Assembly (NCBI RefSeq): GCF_963576545.1
Contig: NC_083641.1
Location: 21,467,523-21,531,522 of the forward strand
Direction: 5' to 3'
From: Limanda limanda
Lineage: Eukaryota > Chordata > Actinopteri > Pleuronectiformes > Pleuronectidae
DNA length: 64,000 nucleotides
A program made the translations under genes and the position numbers. The notes below the pieces were generated by a model. It was not told where the DNA came from, made no database searches, and saw only the letters and a list, made by a program, of their open reading frames with translations. This document shows, in pieces, positions 49,501 to 62,600 of the stretch; within the stretch, counting starts at the first letter, position 1; each line of letters begins with the position of its first letter.

Positions 49501-52034
49501 GAGAAGGAAACAGTCGCCCTCAGCCGCAGCTTCCGCAGGAGCTGCTAAATATGCAAACAATGGCAGACTCCATTAATGATACACCTTGTGTGTCTGAGAA
49601 AAGAGCAGCTTTGGTGTAGCACTAATGGAGCACTCCTCTGACAGGCGACGCTTTCAGCCGTCTTATGAAAGCAGCCTGCGTCTTCGACAGAGGGAACACG
49701 GTGCTATGTTTGCAGAACACTTTTATTCCTAGGATTACTCCTCTATGTTTTTTCCGGTTGCCTACGTACAGTGCGTTTTTCTCTGTTGCATAGCTCCTGG
49801 AATTGATTTTTCCAAATTTCCTCCATAACTTAACAGTTTCAAACTGTATATAATCTACATACATGAGGAGGAGCTGCTGAAACACTCTCTTGTGGCTAGT
49901 TTGCAAATGACACTCGGCCGTTCCTTGCCCAACACCACGCACTGTCACAGTTAGATAGTCCTCATCCCAGCGTAGTAAGTCACAGTTTCCCTAAAGCTTA
50001 CCAGTGATGACTATGTGTGTTGAATGCAGCTCACATAAGGAACACAACAAGCCAATTAGCCCTGAAACCATCACTAAACAGACCCTTTTTTTTAATCCTA
50101 AAGAAGTGGTCATGCCGTCAAGTGTCAAACTGGAATAAAGCTACAGTAAGCTGAGGCACATTGGCCCATGTCACCCACAGAGAGAGAGAGTTTCCGAGAC
50201 ATAAGGCGACATGCGGGAAAAAAAGCCCGCTGGGAAAATTAGCCTGCACTTTTTTTTTTTAGGGGGGGGGGGCCTCCGAGTTGAAAATGATTACTGCTTT
50301 TAATTAATGACAAGAAGCAAGAGGATGGGAAAGGACGGGGGGTAAGAGCGGCTGTACAGACAATCAACATAAATATCCCACAACAGGGTCTGAGGAGAAT
50401 GTAGCAGCAGGAAAGGGTCTGATTAATGGCAGCTCTCTGGTCTGTAGGTAATTTTATTCGCCATCATACGGCTCTCCACTCGGCTCCGAGCGCCTCAAAA
50501 GTGGATTACTCCGCAGCAGACTCACTCATTATAAATCATACAGGAGACATTATCTCCAGGACTATCATCGGCCGTCTATAGACACACGTGTACAGACCTG
50601 CAGGGAACATTCACTAAGAGGTAAAGTTTAACTGTACATGACAAACTTGATTGGCTACTGTCCACCAGTCATTTGATAAATTTACTCTCAGTAATGCAAA
50701 TGAAAAATATCGGCTGTGCAGAAAAATGGCCAAACTGGGCTATCATATTATAACAGATAATAACATGCATATGTTGGATCTTAAAATAACAAATTCACTA
50801 AGTATATGTACATGATTGATACTTTTAAAGATATAACTTCACAACAAGCATTAACTATGGCTGCCATTTTTATGCAGAGGAGAACATGTATCAGGTTGTA
50901 TGAAATGATATTACTAATCTGAAGTACAAGTACAAATTGACTTAGTTACAGAAAAAGTGCAGAAAAAGCTGTGATATATAATGGGAGAGAAATCCTGAAG
51001 ATAAAAATACTAGCACAGAAGGCAGACTGTGGTGACTGGTGTATATTGATCAATCTCTCCAGAATGCTGGGGAGTGAGAGAGAGCCGCCTGTCACGCACA
51101 TCCAGGGACAACAAATTGCCTCAGTGGAAAAAGGCGGCTGTGACAGAATCTTGGATGACAGGGTGCATTTTTAATCCTGGATACCATTGTCTGTTATGCA
51201 ATATTAATCCCACATGAATGCTGAATTTGTAGAAGTCTGTTAAATGACCAACCTCAGAGCTCCACGCTGGTATTTAACAGGAGAATCACAATCATTTGTT
51301 GTGCTACAGTGCAGCTGTCTCTGTTAATGCCTGTGTTCGTGATCTGATTGGAAAGCTCGGTGTAAAATTTGGCTGCGATGCACTCAAAGTAAATGACTAG
51401 AGACGTTCTGAATGTATCCGTGCCCTCGGTTGACTTATTCAAACAGCACGATTATTGGCAGAGATTCTTCAACAGTTGTTTATTGTTTTTCACACTTTGT
51501 CCTTCGGCTGTAATTGGTATGTCAGAAACTGTTTTGTCTTTCATACTAAAAAATGTTTTCTTGTTTGATGGATAAACACCAACACTGTGCAGAATGTGGT
51601 TCACTCACACGTACTGTAGTTCAGTAGAATTTGTTATAGAGTATGTTCGAAGTGAAATTAATTCAATTATAGTTGCCATAAGCCATTCGCTAGTAAATCA
51701 TGTGGGGAGAATGTTAACTGTGCTACAGTAGGATTGTTTTTTTGTTATTTTTTCTATTTAATTCAGCAATTAATGGCGATCATGCCTCCACTATGCAAAG
51801 CATGGTTCATAATAAATTAAAAAAACAGGTTGATGGGCTGCATGTAAATAGAGCCAATGCAAACATCTGCTGAGGATCTTCACTTCGTCTTCAGTAAAAT
51901 TATTATATTTTACTGTGTAACACATTTCCTCACACAGGATTATTGGTATAATCTGCAGATATACATCTTGTAAACAACGTTGTGCTGTAACAGAGGTTTA
52001 GTGAAGGTTTGCACTCAGTAGAGCACAGATGCCA
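46520..52034. other. gene-free stretch with two notable patches
   Basis: No confirmed gene. GC-richer DNA at about 48480-48850 holds the coiled-coil-like minus-strand frame listed separately. A T10 and G11 tract lies at 50251-50272. Repeat-free sequence at 50280-50560 is a candidate conserved non-coding stretch. The minus-strand frame 47734-48210 (158 codons) has no recognised domain. Confidence 0.45.
48703..48846 (-). other. possible coiled-coil exon, unidentified
   Basis: A 48-codon open stretch on the minus strand, directly after an AG dinucleotide (48848-48847) that could be a splice acceptor, although its pyrimidine tract is poor. The first 22 residues, AENEIHGLEQELRKKDKLLD then SL, show heptad spacing of Ile5, Leu8, Leu12, Leu19 and Leu22 in a highly charged context. 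The following residues (VLIAAAQAKRIS) lose that character, and the frame ends at TAA (48702-48700). There is no clear splice donor. In character it resembles zipper exons such as those at the N termini of cGMP-dependent protein kinases, but I cannot match it to any protein. A plus-strand frame overlaps it. Chance is a real alternative. Confidence 0.2.
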
Positions 52035-52069
52035 CTAGTGGATTTAAACCACTAGTTTAAATCCACTAG
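52035..52069. repeat. 14-bp-stem perfect hairpin
   Basis: CTAGTGGATTTAAA (52035-52048) pairs perfectly with TTTAAATCCACTAG (52056-52069) around the loop CCACTAG. The loop repeats part of the stem, so CCACTAG occurs three times. It directly abuts copy E of the dispersed repeat. Confidence 0.9.
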
Positions 52070-52077
52070 ATCCTTGT

Positions 52078-52332
52078 TTTTATTTGGATCTGCACCTAAT
52101 TACACACACTCAGATATCAGTCAGAAAAAAAATATCAACAACATCCATTAATTATTCTCTGGCAAATGGAGGGACGTGTCAAAAAGATATCACACAATTT
52201 CAAAGAAAGCTATAAAACAAAACAAATATCCTGGATCCGCCCCTTTGTCCAGATCAGGGCCAATATTTAATGACAAAGTCCAATAAACAGACAAACAGCA
52301 ATGAAAACATAACCTTCTTAGCTAAGGTAATG
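52078..52332 (+). mobile_element. dispersed teleost repeat family, copy E
   Basis: Landmarks: TTGGATCTGCACCTAATTAC, ACACTCAGATATCAGTC, CAAATGGAGGGACGTG, CCAATATTTAATGAC, ACAGACAAACAGCAATGAAA and ACATAACCTTCTTAGCTAAG. Same orientation as C and D. The right-end motif of a GAAAACATAACCT block followed by a GGTAA is the clearest member of the set. Confidence 0.75.
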
Positions 52333-53100
52333 ATTGAAGGAAAACAAAAAGGACCACTACAAACCACATGAGGTGCACTGGTTGTACTGGACTGCTGTTT
52401 GACTACCAGTGGGCTACACCCTGTCCTATGCCACAGATGGCTGGAGTTTAAGCTAGTCCTGGGCCTGCCAGCCACCATCCTGCCCCTGGAGACCTTTAGC
52501 AGTCACCCTTCCTGGGCACCGGTCTTGTTTTTCCAAGAGTTATATGTTGAAGTATCTAGAAGGCAGTATGTGCCCTGAAGCTGTTGGTCACCTTTGCTTC
52601 TCATTAACGCGGAGCCTCCACTGCCCAGACCCCCGAGTGAAACCCGGGACCGAACCCTGAGTTGGACACTGAGTTGAACCTTGACTCAGCCCATATCTCA
52701 TCTATGTCTGAATCCCAGCTGACGTCCAGCATGTGCCTGAGCCTCGGCCTGCATCGGTCATCAAAGACCTCAAGTCGGAGGCCACAGTTCCTGCCGACAC
52801 GGTCCCTCCTCACAACCAGCCAGTTCCTAACCTGCCAGTCTATCTGCCCCACGATCAGTGTCTGAGGCTGGTCTTCATTATTCAATCTATGACATTTCCT
52901 TCACTGCACCAGCCTGTGTCAGTGCATGGATCCTCCCTGCCTGAGCTCTCACCACGAATCGTGACGCCCACTGCTTTCATACAAATGTATCGTGAAGCGC
53001 ATGCAGGAAATCTGAAGATGATCTCAGTGGTAGCTTTCAGGAATATAAGCGTACTGCAGCAAATGATGAGAGCAGAGAACAGGAAACAACGTCATTGACA
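52333..53100. other. GC-richer patch with proline-rich frame
   Basis: The part at 52600-52960 is GC-richer than its surroundings and open on both strands. The plus frame from 52733 reads proline- and valine-rich (PEPRPASVIKDLKSEATVPA at its start), and no family is recognised. It may be a fragment of a transposable element or a chance frame. No exon boundaries were established. Confidence 0.25.
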
Positions 53101-56100
53101 ATGCCATTTGTGTGACAGAATGGCTTCTGGTAAATAATGATAAATGCAGTAATATTATACACAGCGGTCTTGAGAATCATTGAAAATTCAGGTGTGGCAC
53201 ATAGCCATGAGTCAATGGATGCCGTGCAGAAACTAACATCATCAGACCCGCTGGGAACATTTTCCTTTCTAAAAATGTAAAACTGCTCCTTGATGTTGTT
53301 TTCAGACGGAAACACACCGATTGGTTCCAGTTGGAAAATCAACTGAAACACAAAATAAGGAACAAAAAGTCAAGAGGGGCATTTATATAAATATATATAC
53401 ATTTTTATGTGCAACACATGCTGCGCTCACAGCCCTGTTTTAACACAGCTCTGCAAGGCACCGGAAATTATTTTTGGCAAGACAAACGCACACTGTGAAT
53501 GGTTGTGTCACACTTTGCTCCGTAAATACGAACATTATAGGTGTTTTTTGGCTCATTCTACCTTCAATTTGCATTATTCATAGAACACTTTACATTTTGT
53601 GATCGTGTTTGTTTCTTTGCTTTTATGGGGCAGATCCTGTCAATCATCTATTCATTTACATAACTCGCTTTGCTGCTGAAATTATGAACATTATAAACTT
53701 CAATATGTCGACTGCAGTGCTTTACTGCTGCATACAACGTGCAATAAAACACCCAAAAAGGCTCTAAAGTTACAAAGAAAATGGTAAATAATACAAAATT
53801 GTATCTCAAGGTATTAGGCTCGAAGCTTAACCGTGTCATCTATGAAATATCAAAGTAAAAATGCTCTGACTGAATCCATTGCTGTGATGCATTTCCTGTT
53901 GAGTAATGAATCATTATGTGCTCAAATAGTTAACACCCATGTGTGTTTGTGTGTGTGGCAGGTCTGGAGAGATCCTCTTGAACCTGGAATGAGTCGCTAG
54001 GAGCAAAGTGTAGGCAGTGACATACTGTCAAACTTCAAACAGCTGTAGACCTTCCCCAGTCAAACCTTCAATCCAGCCTCATTTAAGAACTACATCCCAG
54101 AGTGCTCCGGCTTTGAACTTTTCCCCTGTTTGTTTTCTCATATCTTGAAGTTACCTGGCACCGAGATGTGCCTTTGTGTTTCGACACATATTAATTTTGT
54201 TTCCGAGTCACAAGCAGAAGGTCTCTGCAATATTAAAGGGAAAATGCAGGGCGTGTGCCGGAGGTTTGAGTTTGGAAAGCACGACACATCTGGCCAGATG
54301 TTCTTTGCATCATTCATTTATGTAGGATAAAATAATTTTTGAAAGTAAGCCATCTGATACTTGCATACGTGATTTTTTATTTCATTTTTTTGGGACTTTT
54401 AGATATTGAACAGTGTCCTTGACGACGCAGTGTTTTGAGAAAATGCACAATAATCACATGTCTTCTGTCCAGATCTTTAATAACATATTTTACAAAGAAA
54501 AACACAGTTACGGTAAATATTTTCACCCGTTTGCTAATAAGCACCATTCATATAAAGCAAGATTTAATTAATTAGTATGTAAACAAAGGTCTGCTTTTTT
54601 GGGGGGAAATTATGTAAGAGTGTGTTGCATCTTTACTTAATACGTTTAATTCACTCTCATTATCTGTGCTTTGCACACACCTAACAAAACAGATACATTT
54701 AGTTGTAACCATAGTAATTATTATTATTGCAACACATTCATAGTTTATGTTAATTCATAACCTTAACCCATTAAAATCCTACTGCAGTTTGAACACAGGC
54801 CAAGTTATTGTACTTAATGTAGGAATGAAATATTTTAATGATGGATTAATGTTTTAATCAGTTTTTCACTTACTTTGATTTACATCAGAAATATATAAAA
54901 GCAATTCAGCTACTGCAACTTCTATTTCACAATACACGACACATATAACTGCTATGGTAAATATTCGACAATCATTTCAAATAAAATTTTAATTGATTCT
55001 CCTTGTGCCATAAGCAATTAAGTGGATATTAATACCTTGCTGCTTAAAATTCTGACATTAACTGACTGAAAACTCTGTAAATAAACTGATATTACTTTTT
55101 ACTTAGTAATTGTATGAACTACAGCAGCCGTAGTTTTTCATTTCTGCTGCCTATGCTCACAAAATCCATGCTTTCAGCTATTTGTTCCGCATGAAGCACA
55201 ATAGAAAGATGCAACCTTGAAAGATCAGAAGTTTGCGTTTGTGTCAACAGATGAGTGATGTCTGCTACTTCTGTGACTGAATGTGCCTCCTCTCTTTTCT
55301 GAAACAAGGTGGGGAATTCATGACATGATCCTTTCTCAAGCTGAGAGATTTTGTTTGACGGTGATTGGAGATGTTGCCCCACTTTCTGCTCAGCCCCCTT
55401 GGGAACAGTCCTCACTCTTTCCTCCTCGCCTGGTGGAAAACAGAGAGCCGGGCGCAGTGAAACAACTGCACTAAATACAGCCCTGCAGTTACCATAGAAA
55501 CCAGCACTGGTGCATCCCTGACTAGTCCTACTGTATCTCATTTTGCACTTGACCCAGAAAAACACTGGGAGGTTGATGTTTAGTGTCCTCCCAGTCAAAT
55601 TTTTCAGCGTACAGGTGATATAACAGGCCGAAACAAAGAGTTAGACCATGAATGAGGCACAGGCAGGGACCAGGTGTTTTTTGGAAGGAGACAAAGGGGA
55701 CAGAGGCAGGGGTGTGAAAGGGATGCTGAGGTATAAGCCTGCCTGCGAGTGACGATGCCAATGGCTCTCGAGGGAGAGTGAATTTACAGTGACACCAGTA
55801 TAAAGTACCGCTGCAAGGCCGGCCATAGCTAAACTGGACCAGACAGCACATGATCGCATCGGAAATATATGAAGTTCTACCTCTGCTGAGACCTTTCCCA
55901 AGATAAAGGCTGATGTGACACAGTTTCTTTCCCTTTTTTTTCAAGAAAAGTGTGGCATTGCTGTTATTAAAAAGTTATATAATGTGAGGTGCTGCACTGC
56001 ATCAAACAGCATCGGTTTAAGGCATCTCGCTATAAAAATCAGACAGAGATTATATTAAATTCAATAAGAAGCATTCAGCTGCCTAAGAATCTATGACATG

Positions 56101-59100
56101 CTGGTATCGGGGGCCAAAAGTCAAAAATCTGAGGGATTCATTCTTGATTATAAACTTTTAAACTGTAAAATGTCCAGCCATTGCACCAGGCTAAATAATT
56201 TTACCCTGTGTGTTCAGTTCCACAGGGACATCATTACGGTGTCCAAATAGGTCAGGAGCAGCCCATTACACTGCAGCCAGGCTTTATTCTAGTGCACATG
56301 ATAAAGCCTCTGCATCTTTACCCGCCTTTCATCACCACTCAATGGTTCCCATAAGTGTCCTTACAGGGAAGAACACCACACATGTAAGATTTCATATTAT
56401 TTGCAGTGAATAACATTATGGTGGCACTGAGCACCTGATGGCCTAGAGATAAGACACAACCCAAGGCCTAGAGTGTGAGCTTTGTGTAGGAACAGCCGAG
56501 ATGATTTATGGGACAATATCACACGTACAACAGAGGCTACATTTGGGCGGCGGGCCCCGTAAACACGTGCAGGCTCCCACATCTATCAAGCCAACAAGTC
56601 ACAACTGATCTCTAAAGTCCTCGCGCTTTAAAAAGAATTACTGCTGCCGCAATTCAATTTTGTGGTCCGTGGTTGGACTATATACTGCGTTTACGGAAAA
56701 ATGATATCAGTAACAGGTTCTACATAAAAGGAACATTTGCAGTCAGCACATACAAAAGAAAACAAAATTCCAATAAGGCTAGTAGAAGACAAATGGGGCG
56801 ACGGCTGAATATATTTCTAATGATAAATCCTCTAACGAGCCCAACATGGCTGCTTCTGGGAACAACGGCAAAATTTTATATTATAAAAAGTTTGAACGCC
56901 CTCTGTTTTATATACATACTGCAGCGAAAGTGTGTTTCAAGAGGTTCCGATACCTTTTAACATCTATTCTTCCACTGCAGGATGTGGTCTATAGATCTAT
57001 CTGGTCTAATGCCATGCTGCAAACACACAATACTAATATGCTTATGTTTCACACAGTCAAATAAGGACAAATAAGTAGCATATTAACCCATTGATTACAA
57101 CTTCAATGCCTCTTTTACAGTTTTTGACCCCCTGCAGTGCTGCCTACTGTCAATCAACTGATAATAAACCGAAATCTAAATCATTTTGCGTCAAACATTC
57201 AATTTGAATGTTTTAGGAGTTTAAACTGAAGATGTCACCTTGAGCTGTGGAAAGAGAATTGAAATATTGTTTGATATTTTACTGATAAATACATTTTTTT
57301 CACAATTGCTTCTTTTTCTGCATCTTAAATAGATTTTGTCTTCACTTTTATTTCATATTAACAAGATAAGGTTGGTATAATTCTAACTATTACTAGTGAC
57401 TAGTTAGAATAGGGTCATAGAAAGCAGTCTGGGATCATTGGAGTTGTAGTCTTCACCACCATTGCCGGTCAAAGTCTTCCTGATGCAACTCGAGTGCAAA
57501 TGATGGTCACAGATGAGGTAATGTGATTGATTTTATTCACGTTACTCAGAAGACGGTAATAAATAATCACTTATCCATTGGAAGGAAAAAAACAACCAGC
57601 CAGCAAAGTGATCTTCCCTCATCATACGTTGGTTACCATGGACGACATAGAGCAGAGACGTTAAAATCGGTTAAGCTGTATAACGCAATTAAAAAACCAA
57701 AAGGAAACGTCCTGTTACCTTGAATACAAATTAGGGATTTCTCTTTGGGGGTCTAGAGAGTATAAACAGATTCATGAGGAATTGTTACATATTATATTTT
57801 TAAGGCTGCATCTAACAATTATTTTATTAAAGTATAATCTGCGTGTTTTCTTCATTATTTGAGTTATAAAATGTCAGAATACTGAAATAATTACTGTTCA
57901 GTAAAGATGGCATATTCTTGAACGGCACAAACGTATAGGTTGTGTTGGATCGCCGCTTGAGAGATGACTTAAATGATTAATCAATCAGCCATATCACATC
58001 TCATGTGGATGATTTCATCTCTACAAATCTCCATGGAGATATGATTTCCTCTCCTCCTCTCCTGCTCCCCTGTGTAGGAGGCCAGAAAAAAGGGCAGCAT
58101 CACAAAAGCCCCCTTATAGCTGAAACATGTTCTGAGTCAGTGGTCTCTCTGTGCACCGTGCCTCCCTGCTGTTTTCCTCGCCACCACCTTTAGTAGTTGC
58201 AGAGGGCGAGGCTCCAGATTCCCCCACATGTTTACAGACAGTGTGTGGATTTCAACCTATGGTTCTCTTACTGTCTTCCTATGCTTCAGTTGAAAAAAAG
58301 GGGTAAATGGCTGTTATGCTATATACAGCATAGCAGGTCATTGCACTTATAGTCAATTTACTTGTAAAACCTTTTAGATGGACTACTCCTCTATTATTGC
58401 AATAGCCAATCAGGCATTCACCAGCGAACAAGCTAATGATTAAACAAATGCGGTGGCAAATTAGACACATTTTCTGGTTGTATGTTTTGTGCATCGAGCA
58501 GCAGTATCCCATAATGAGACGTTGGGTAAGCACAGGGTTGCACAGAACTGTTTTGTGTTGAATGGTAATTTGAATGGCAGAGGCATAAAAGCCCACGCTG
58601 CTGGATGGGGCTGAGGCGGGCCTCTGCTGTTAGTGCCGGGCGGCATCATGTTACAGAGCTGGAAATCTATTGAGTGTGAGCAGTGTGGCACGAGACAACT
58701 GCGGTCTTTCTAAGTGGTCTTTGAGAGCACCGCTAAAAGGAAGAGCACACAGGTTATAGTTATGGCTAAAAGGTGCGTTTGCACAAACAATGTGAATTTT
58801 TAAAAATGCATTGTTTCCCTTCGCAACGAATGAACACCGAGTGAATTGTAATAAACCATTTAAGAGAAAACACCACCTGCCACTTGCTTTGAATGTGTTG
58901 CGCCTTAATGCAGAGTGAAGAAATAGATTCTTTAATTTAAGTTTATTTAAAAAAAGTTTTTTTTCTTGAAACAACACTTCCGTACGAGAAGGTACATCAT
59001 CCGTATGAACTGTTTAAATGTGTGTGGGTGTTTCTTGAACAGGTATCACAATAAAAGGAAAAAAAATATATACCAGTGGGACAATGTGATTACTTGACAA

Positions 59101-59635
59101 TATGCCGTTATATGTAGCTTCTCATTTCAAGTGTTGATTCAGTTTCTCCCCTGATCACAGAGTGAGAGAGCAAACAAGCAGGAGAATCAATTAGGGCTGA
59201 TATAACCCCTGTAATGGCAGGCCTGGAGAGATGATTAAAGGTAATTGTACGACTCCATTGGAAAGTTAGCAGGAATTTAAATGAGACTTGGTGGGTGGGA
59301 TTAAATGGACAAGGCAAACAATGTAGATTTTCTACTTTACAGGAGGTATCTTTGAAATGACTTTGCAGGAAATCCAATAGACAGTTAAGGATTCATCAGC
59401 TTCACATGAGGGAAAATCTTAATTATTTTGGAATCAACAACCATCTTTTAAAAAAAAATCACTGTTTGTGCAGGAAGAAAAGGTTGTGTATCTAAAAATA
59501 ATTTATAAAGTAGCGCTCCACTAATTTTAATTTGGAAATACTGTTGCCTGAGCCATTCATCTTAAGCTGAGAGACTTTTTGAATAGCTCTGGTTGGGTGG
59601 CCGGAGTTTCTGATAAAAACATTATCCTAACACTA
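53101..59635. other. gene-free stretch
   Basis: No supportable gene. The minus-strand frames 55119-55598 (159 codons) and 55528-55944 (138 codons) overlap each other in different frames and show no domain. A TG run lies near 53941-53960 and an imperfect 31-bp palindrome at 57380-57410. Nothing else is recognised. Confidence 0.5.
57380..57410. repeat. imperfect 31-bp palindrome
   Basis: ATTCTAACTA (57380-57389) is inverted as TAGTTAGAAT (57401-57410) around an 11-base centre that itself contains ACTAGT. Confidence 0.8.
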
Positions 59636-59670
59636 TGAATAAGCGGTGTAGATAATGGATGGATGAATGG
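59636..59670 (+). mobile_element. GGAT-tailed LINE 3' end, forward
   Basis: AATAAGCGGTGTAGATAATG followed by GATGGATGAATGG. This is the forward version of the end seen reversed at 33301-33335, where the reverse complement reads TTAGATAATGGATGGATGG. The upstream body is not recognisable, so it is only a short 3' fragment. Confidence 0.6.
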
Positions 59671-62600
59671 TTACATTATAGGAAGTGTAGGATCCTGTGG
59701 TTTGGAACCTTGGCCTATAGTGGAAAGTAAAAGTCTGTATGTCTCAGTATGTTTGTAGTATATACACAAACCCCTCCTGCTCAATGTTATTGGATTGGAC
59801 ATGGACACCCCCCCCAAAGAAAATCAAAGTATGCTTCAAAAACATTTTTCTCAAAGAGGGTTTCTGCTATTTTAGGAAGTTGTTATCACACTGGTGTATT
59901 CAATTGTTCATTTTTCTCAAAATGTATCAGTGCAAGATGGAATCTCTGGGATTTTTTAGCTTCATTTGCAGATAGTGGGAGACGAGTGGAGACGAGTCGC
60001 CGATCTCTCTATACAGTTTAAGAAGGTATGGTCAATTCTTAGAAATAGTTTTCTCTCTAAACTTCACCCTAAAACCTGGGGTATTGAATAATATAATGCC
60101 ATTATGTGAATATTTCACTTGGAAGACACGGCCCTTGTCAAATATGCAGCGTGTCACCTAACACAATATCACCTGAACTGGCAACTCACATAACACACAG
60201 TGATGTGGCTCTGATGAAGGCTGCTCGTCGCTGGACTCTGAAGTTCAGCATATGGACTCACAGCAGACTTCATTAGCATGGCTGATTAACTGGCCAGGTT
60301 AGGTGTCTTACACTCGAGGGTCTAATGATACTAACTGCCTCTGGGGATCAAGTGACCTGAAGAGCAAATCATCTCATCGCCCAAATCAGCTCACTAGCAT
60401 GCCCGGCTCTGGTGTGAGTGACACATCGTACATAACAGGTGACTGTATTTGTGGCTGCGAGCCAACGTCAGCAGGCAGTGGGGGGGGAAAGGTGTCACAA
60501 CAGTGCGACTGAGGGGAGCGGTGATGAATCCACCTGGACTGAAGCATGCCTGTCTCGCATACGAATTTAATGAGAGCGTGTTGGGAAAAAGTCATAGAGG
60601 AGTTGAGGTGATGGTAATACGGTGGCAGCCTCAGCCCATTAAAGCAACTTAAAGAAAATCAATTCAGAATCTTATGTTCAAAGGCATCTCAGTCAGTGGT
60701 TGACGGTGAACCTAGTGAGCCGGCACTGGGGATTTCTCTCTCTGCATCATGGATTCTCCTTTATTAGTCTTCATGGCCCATAACACACACATGAGGTAGT
60801 TTTTAACTTCCAGACTGTGGTGATGTGTAATGAGCTAGGCTCTAGTCTTGACTTTTTCTCTCTGTAACTTGCATGAATGTGTCACAACTTACAAAAAAGG
60901 AGTGTGCACTCTGAGGGCTTAAAAGACTTTAGACCACCAGAGTCGGCAGAGTGCACTGCATTTACAGGTGAGAGGGCAGAGCGCCTCCAGAGTCCCCTCT
61001 CACTCCTCCGGATGCACAGTAAAGGTTTGGCAGAGTAATTCCACGCGGAGGAAAGGATGCTCTCACCATTAGATGCTGTTGTTCTTGTGCAATTCCTTTA
61101 GGATCCATTGCTAACTTTAAGTGCCACATTAGGTTTTCAGAAAGGTGAAGTTCCACTTGAAAGGGAACTTCAGAGCTTTACTTTCATTCCTTGAACTCCC
61201 CAAATACCTTTTTCCGGCCACCGGCCAATTGACTCCTCGTTTTCCGAGACAGAGGCGAGGCCATGTCACGCCGCTGTTGATGGAGAAGTGGCAAAGTATT
61301 GAGGCCGATGCCTCCGAGCAGTTGCGTGACCGGGCCCGACTCAGGGGTGCTGCTCACCCACTGGTACGCTCAAAGTGTGTAGAGTCAGGAGCAAAGTGAC
61401 AAATCCCTCCGTATCCGAATCCAGTCTGTTCTCAGAAAACAGCAGGGGGATGAATATATCACGCCATGACGATTCATTAGCTGAATGTCAGGCTCTAAGT
61501 GTGCTCTGACGGTTCCTTCCCTTTCAACCAGTTCCCGACATGAAAGAAGACCTTTAGTAAGTCTTGAATCATCCACACGATAATTTAATAACCAACCATA
61601 ATAGCTTTCTGTAGTTCCAAAAGGGATTTTGACTGAAACTTCATCTGTGAACCTCTACAAAGTAATTTTTTCTTTCTTTATTGCAGACATTTTCTTCTTT
61701 CTAGAAAAGAATATGAGTGAATGTGGGTTTATGAGCAGCCACGCTCGCATGGTTAGTCTTAGCTAGTGAAGCATTTAGTCATGAGTAATGTTCATTCAAT
61801 TTAAAGTACTACTGAAAACTGAATTCACAGGGATAGTAAAAGCTGGAACCCAATTCAAAAAACTATTTTGGGAGAGCACTCAATATATCACACTTATCTG
61901 CAAATCATTGTAATTAACTTTATTCTGCATCTGTAAAAATGAGCCCTTAACAGCTTTGACGTGTTTCAGAATGGATGAGAAACAGACTTTTGGTTTAACA
62001 TTAGTGACTGAACAATATGGAAACTGAGGTATACTATGTGTTTAGTGAATTGCAAATAAAATGTTTCTTTTTAAATTAAAAAGTACTTCGATTCAGGTCA
62101 GGTCAAACATCTCAAAAATGAGCCAGTTTGTTTTGTTAGCGATGCAGCATTTACAGGTTTAATATTTAGTGAGACGGAAGAACCACTTCAAACGTTGAAA
62201 CATGTATTAATTCAGTGATGTATAAAATATCTTACATTATAACAAGGCTAAGTTTAAAATGGCTAACAGCTGGTCCAACTTTATCTTCATCGGCAGATGG
62301 AGTTTAACGGCAGAAACTGCATGCATTTTCTATTTCCCCCATGCAGACACTAAAAGGACTTTGATTATGGCGGGTTAAATGAGTGAATAAATTAATAAAA
62401 GGACATCTAAATATCTACAAATCAATAATAACTACGCAAATTCCTTCTGCTGATGAGGATCATGAGATACGTTCAAAGGCTAATTACAAACTCGACCTTA
62501 AATACTCGCACTGACATCACTGTCATCTGAATGCAAACTGAAATAATGTCAGGAGATTTGCTTTGTTACCTTTGTTTGGATCCAATGATCATAACACATC

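Noticed and set aside
55119..55944. Two minus-strand frames of 159 and 138 codons
   Set aside because: They overlap in different frames, have no recognisable domain and no splice or start context.
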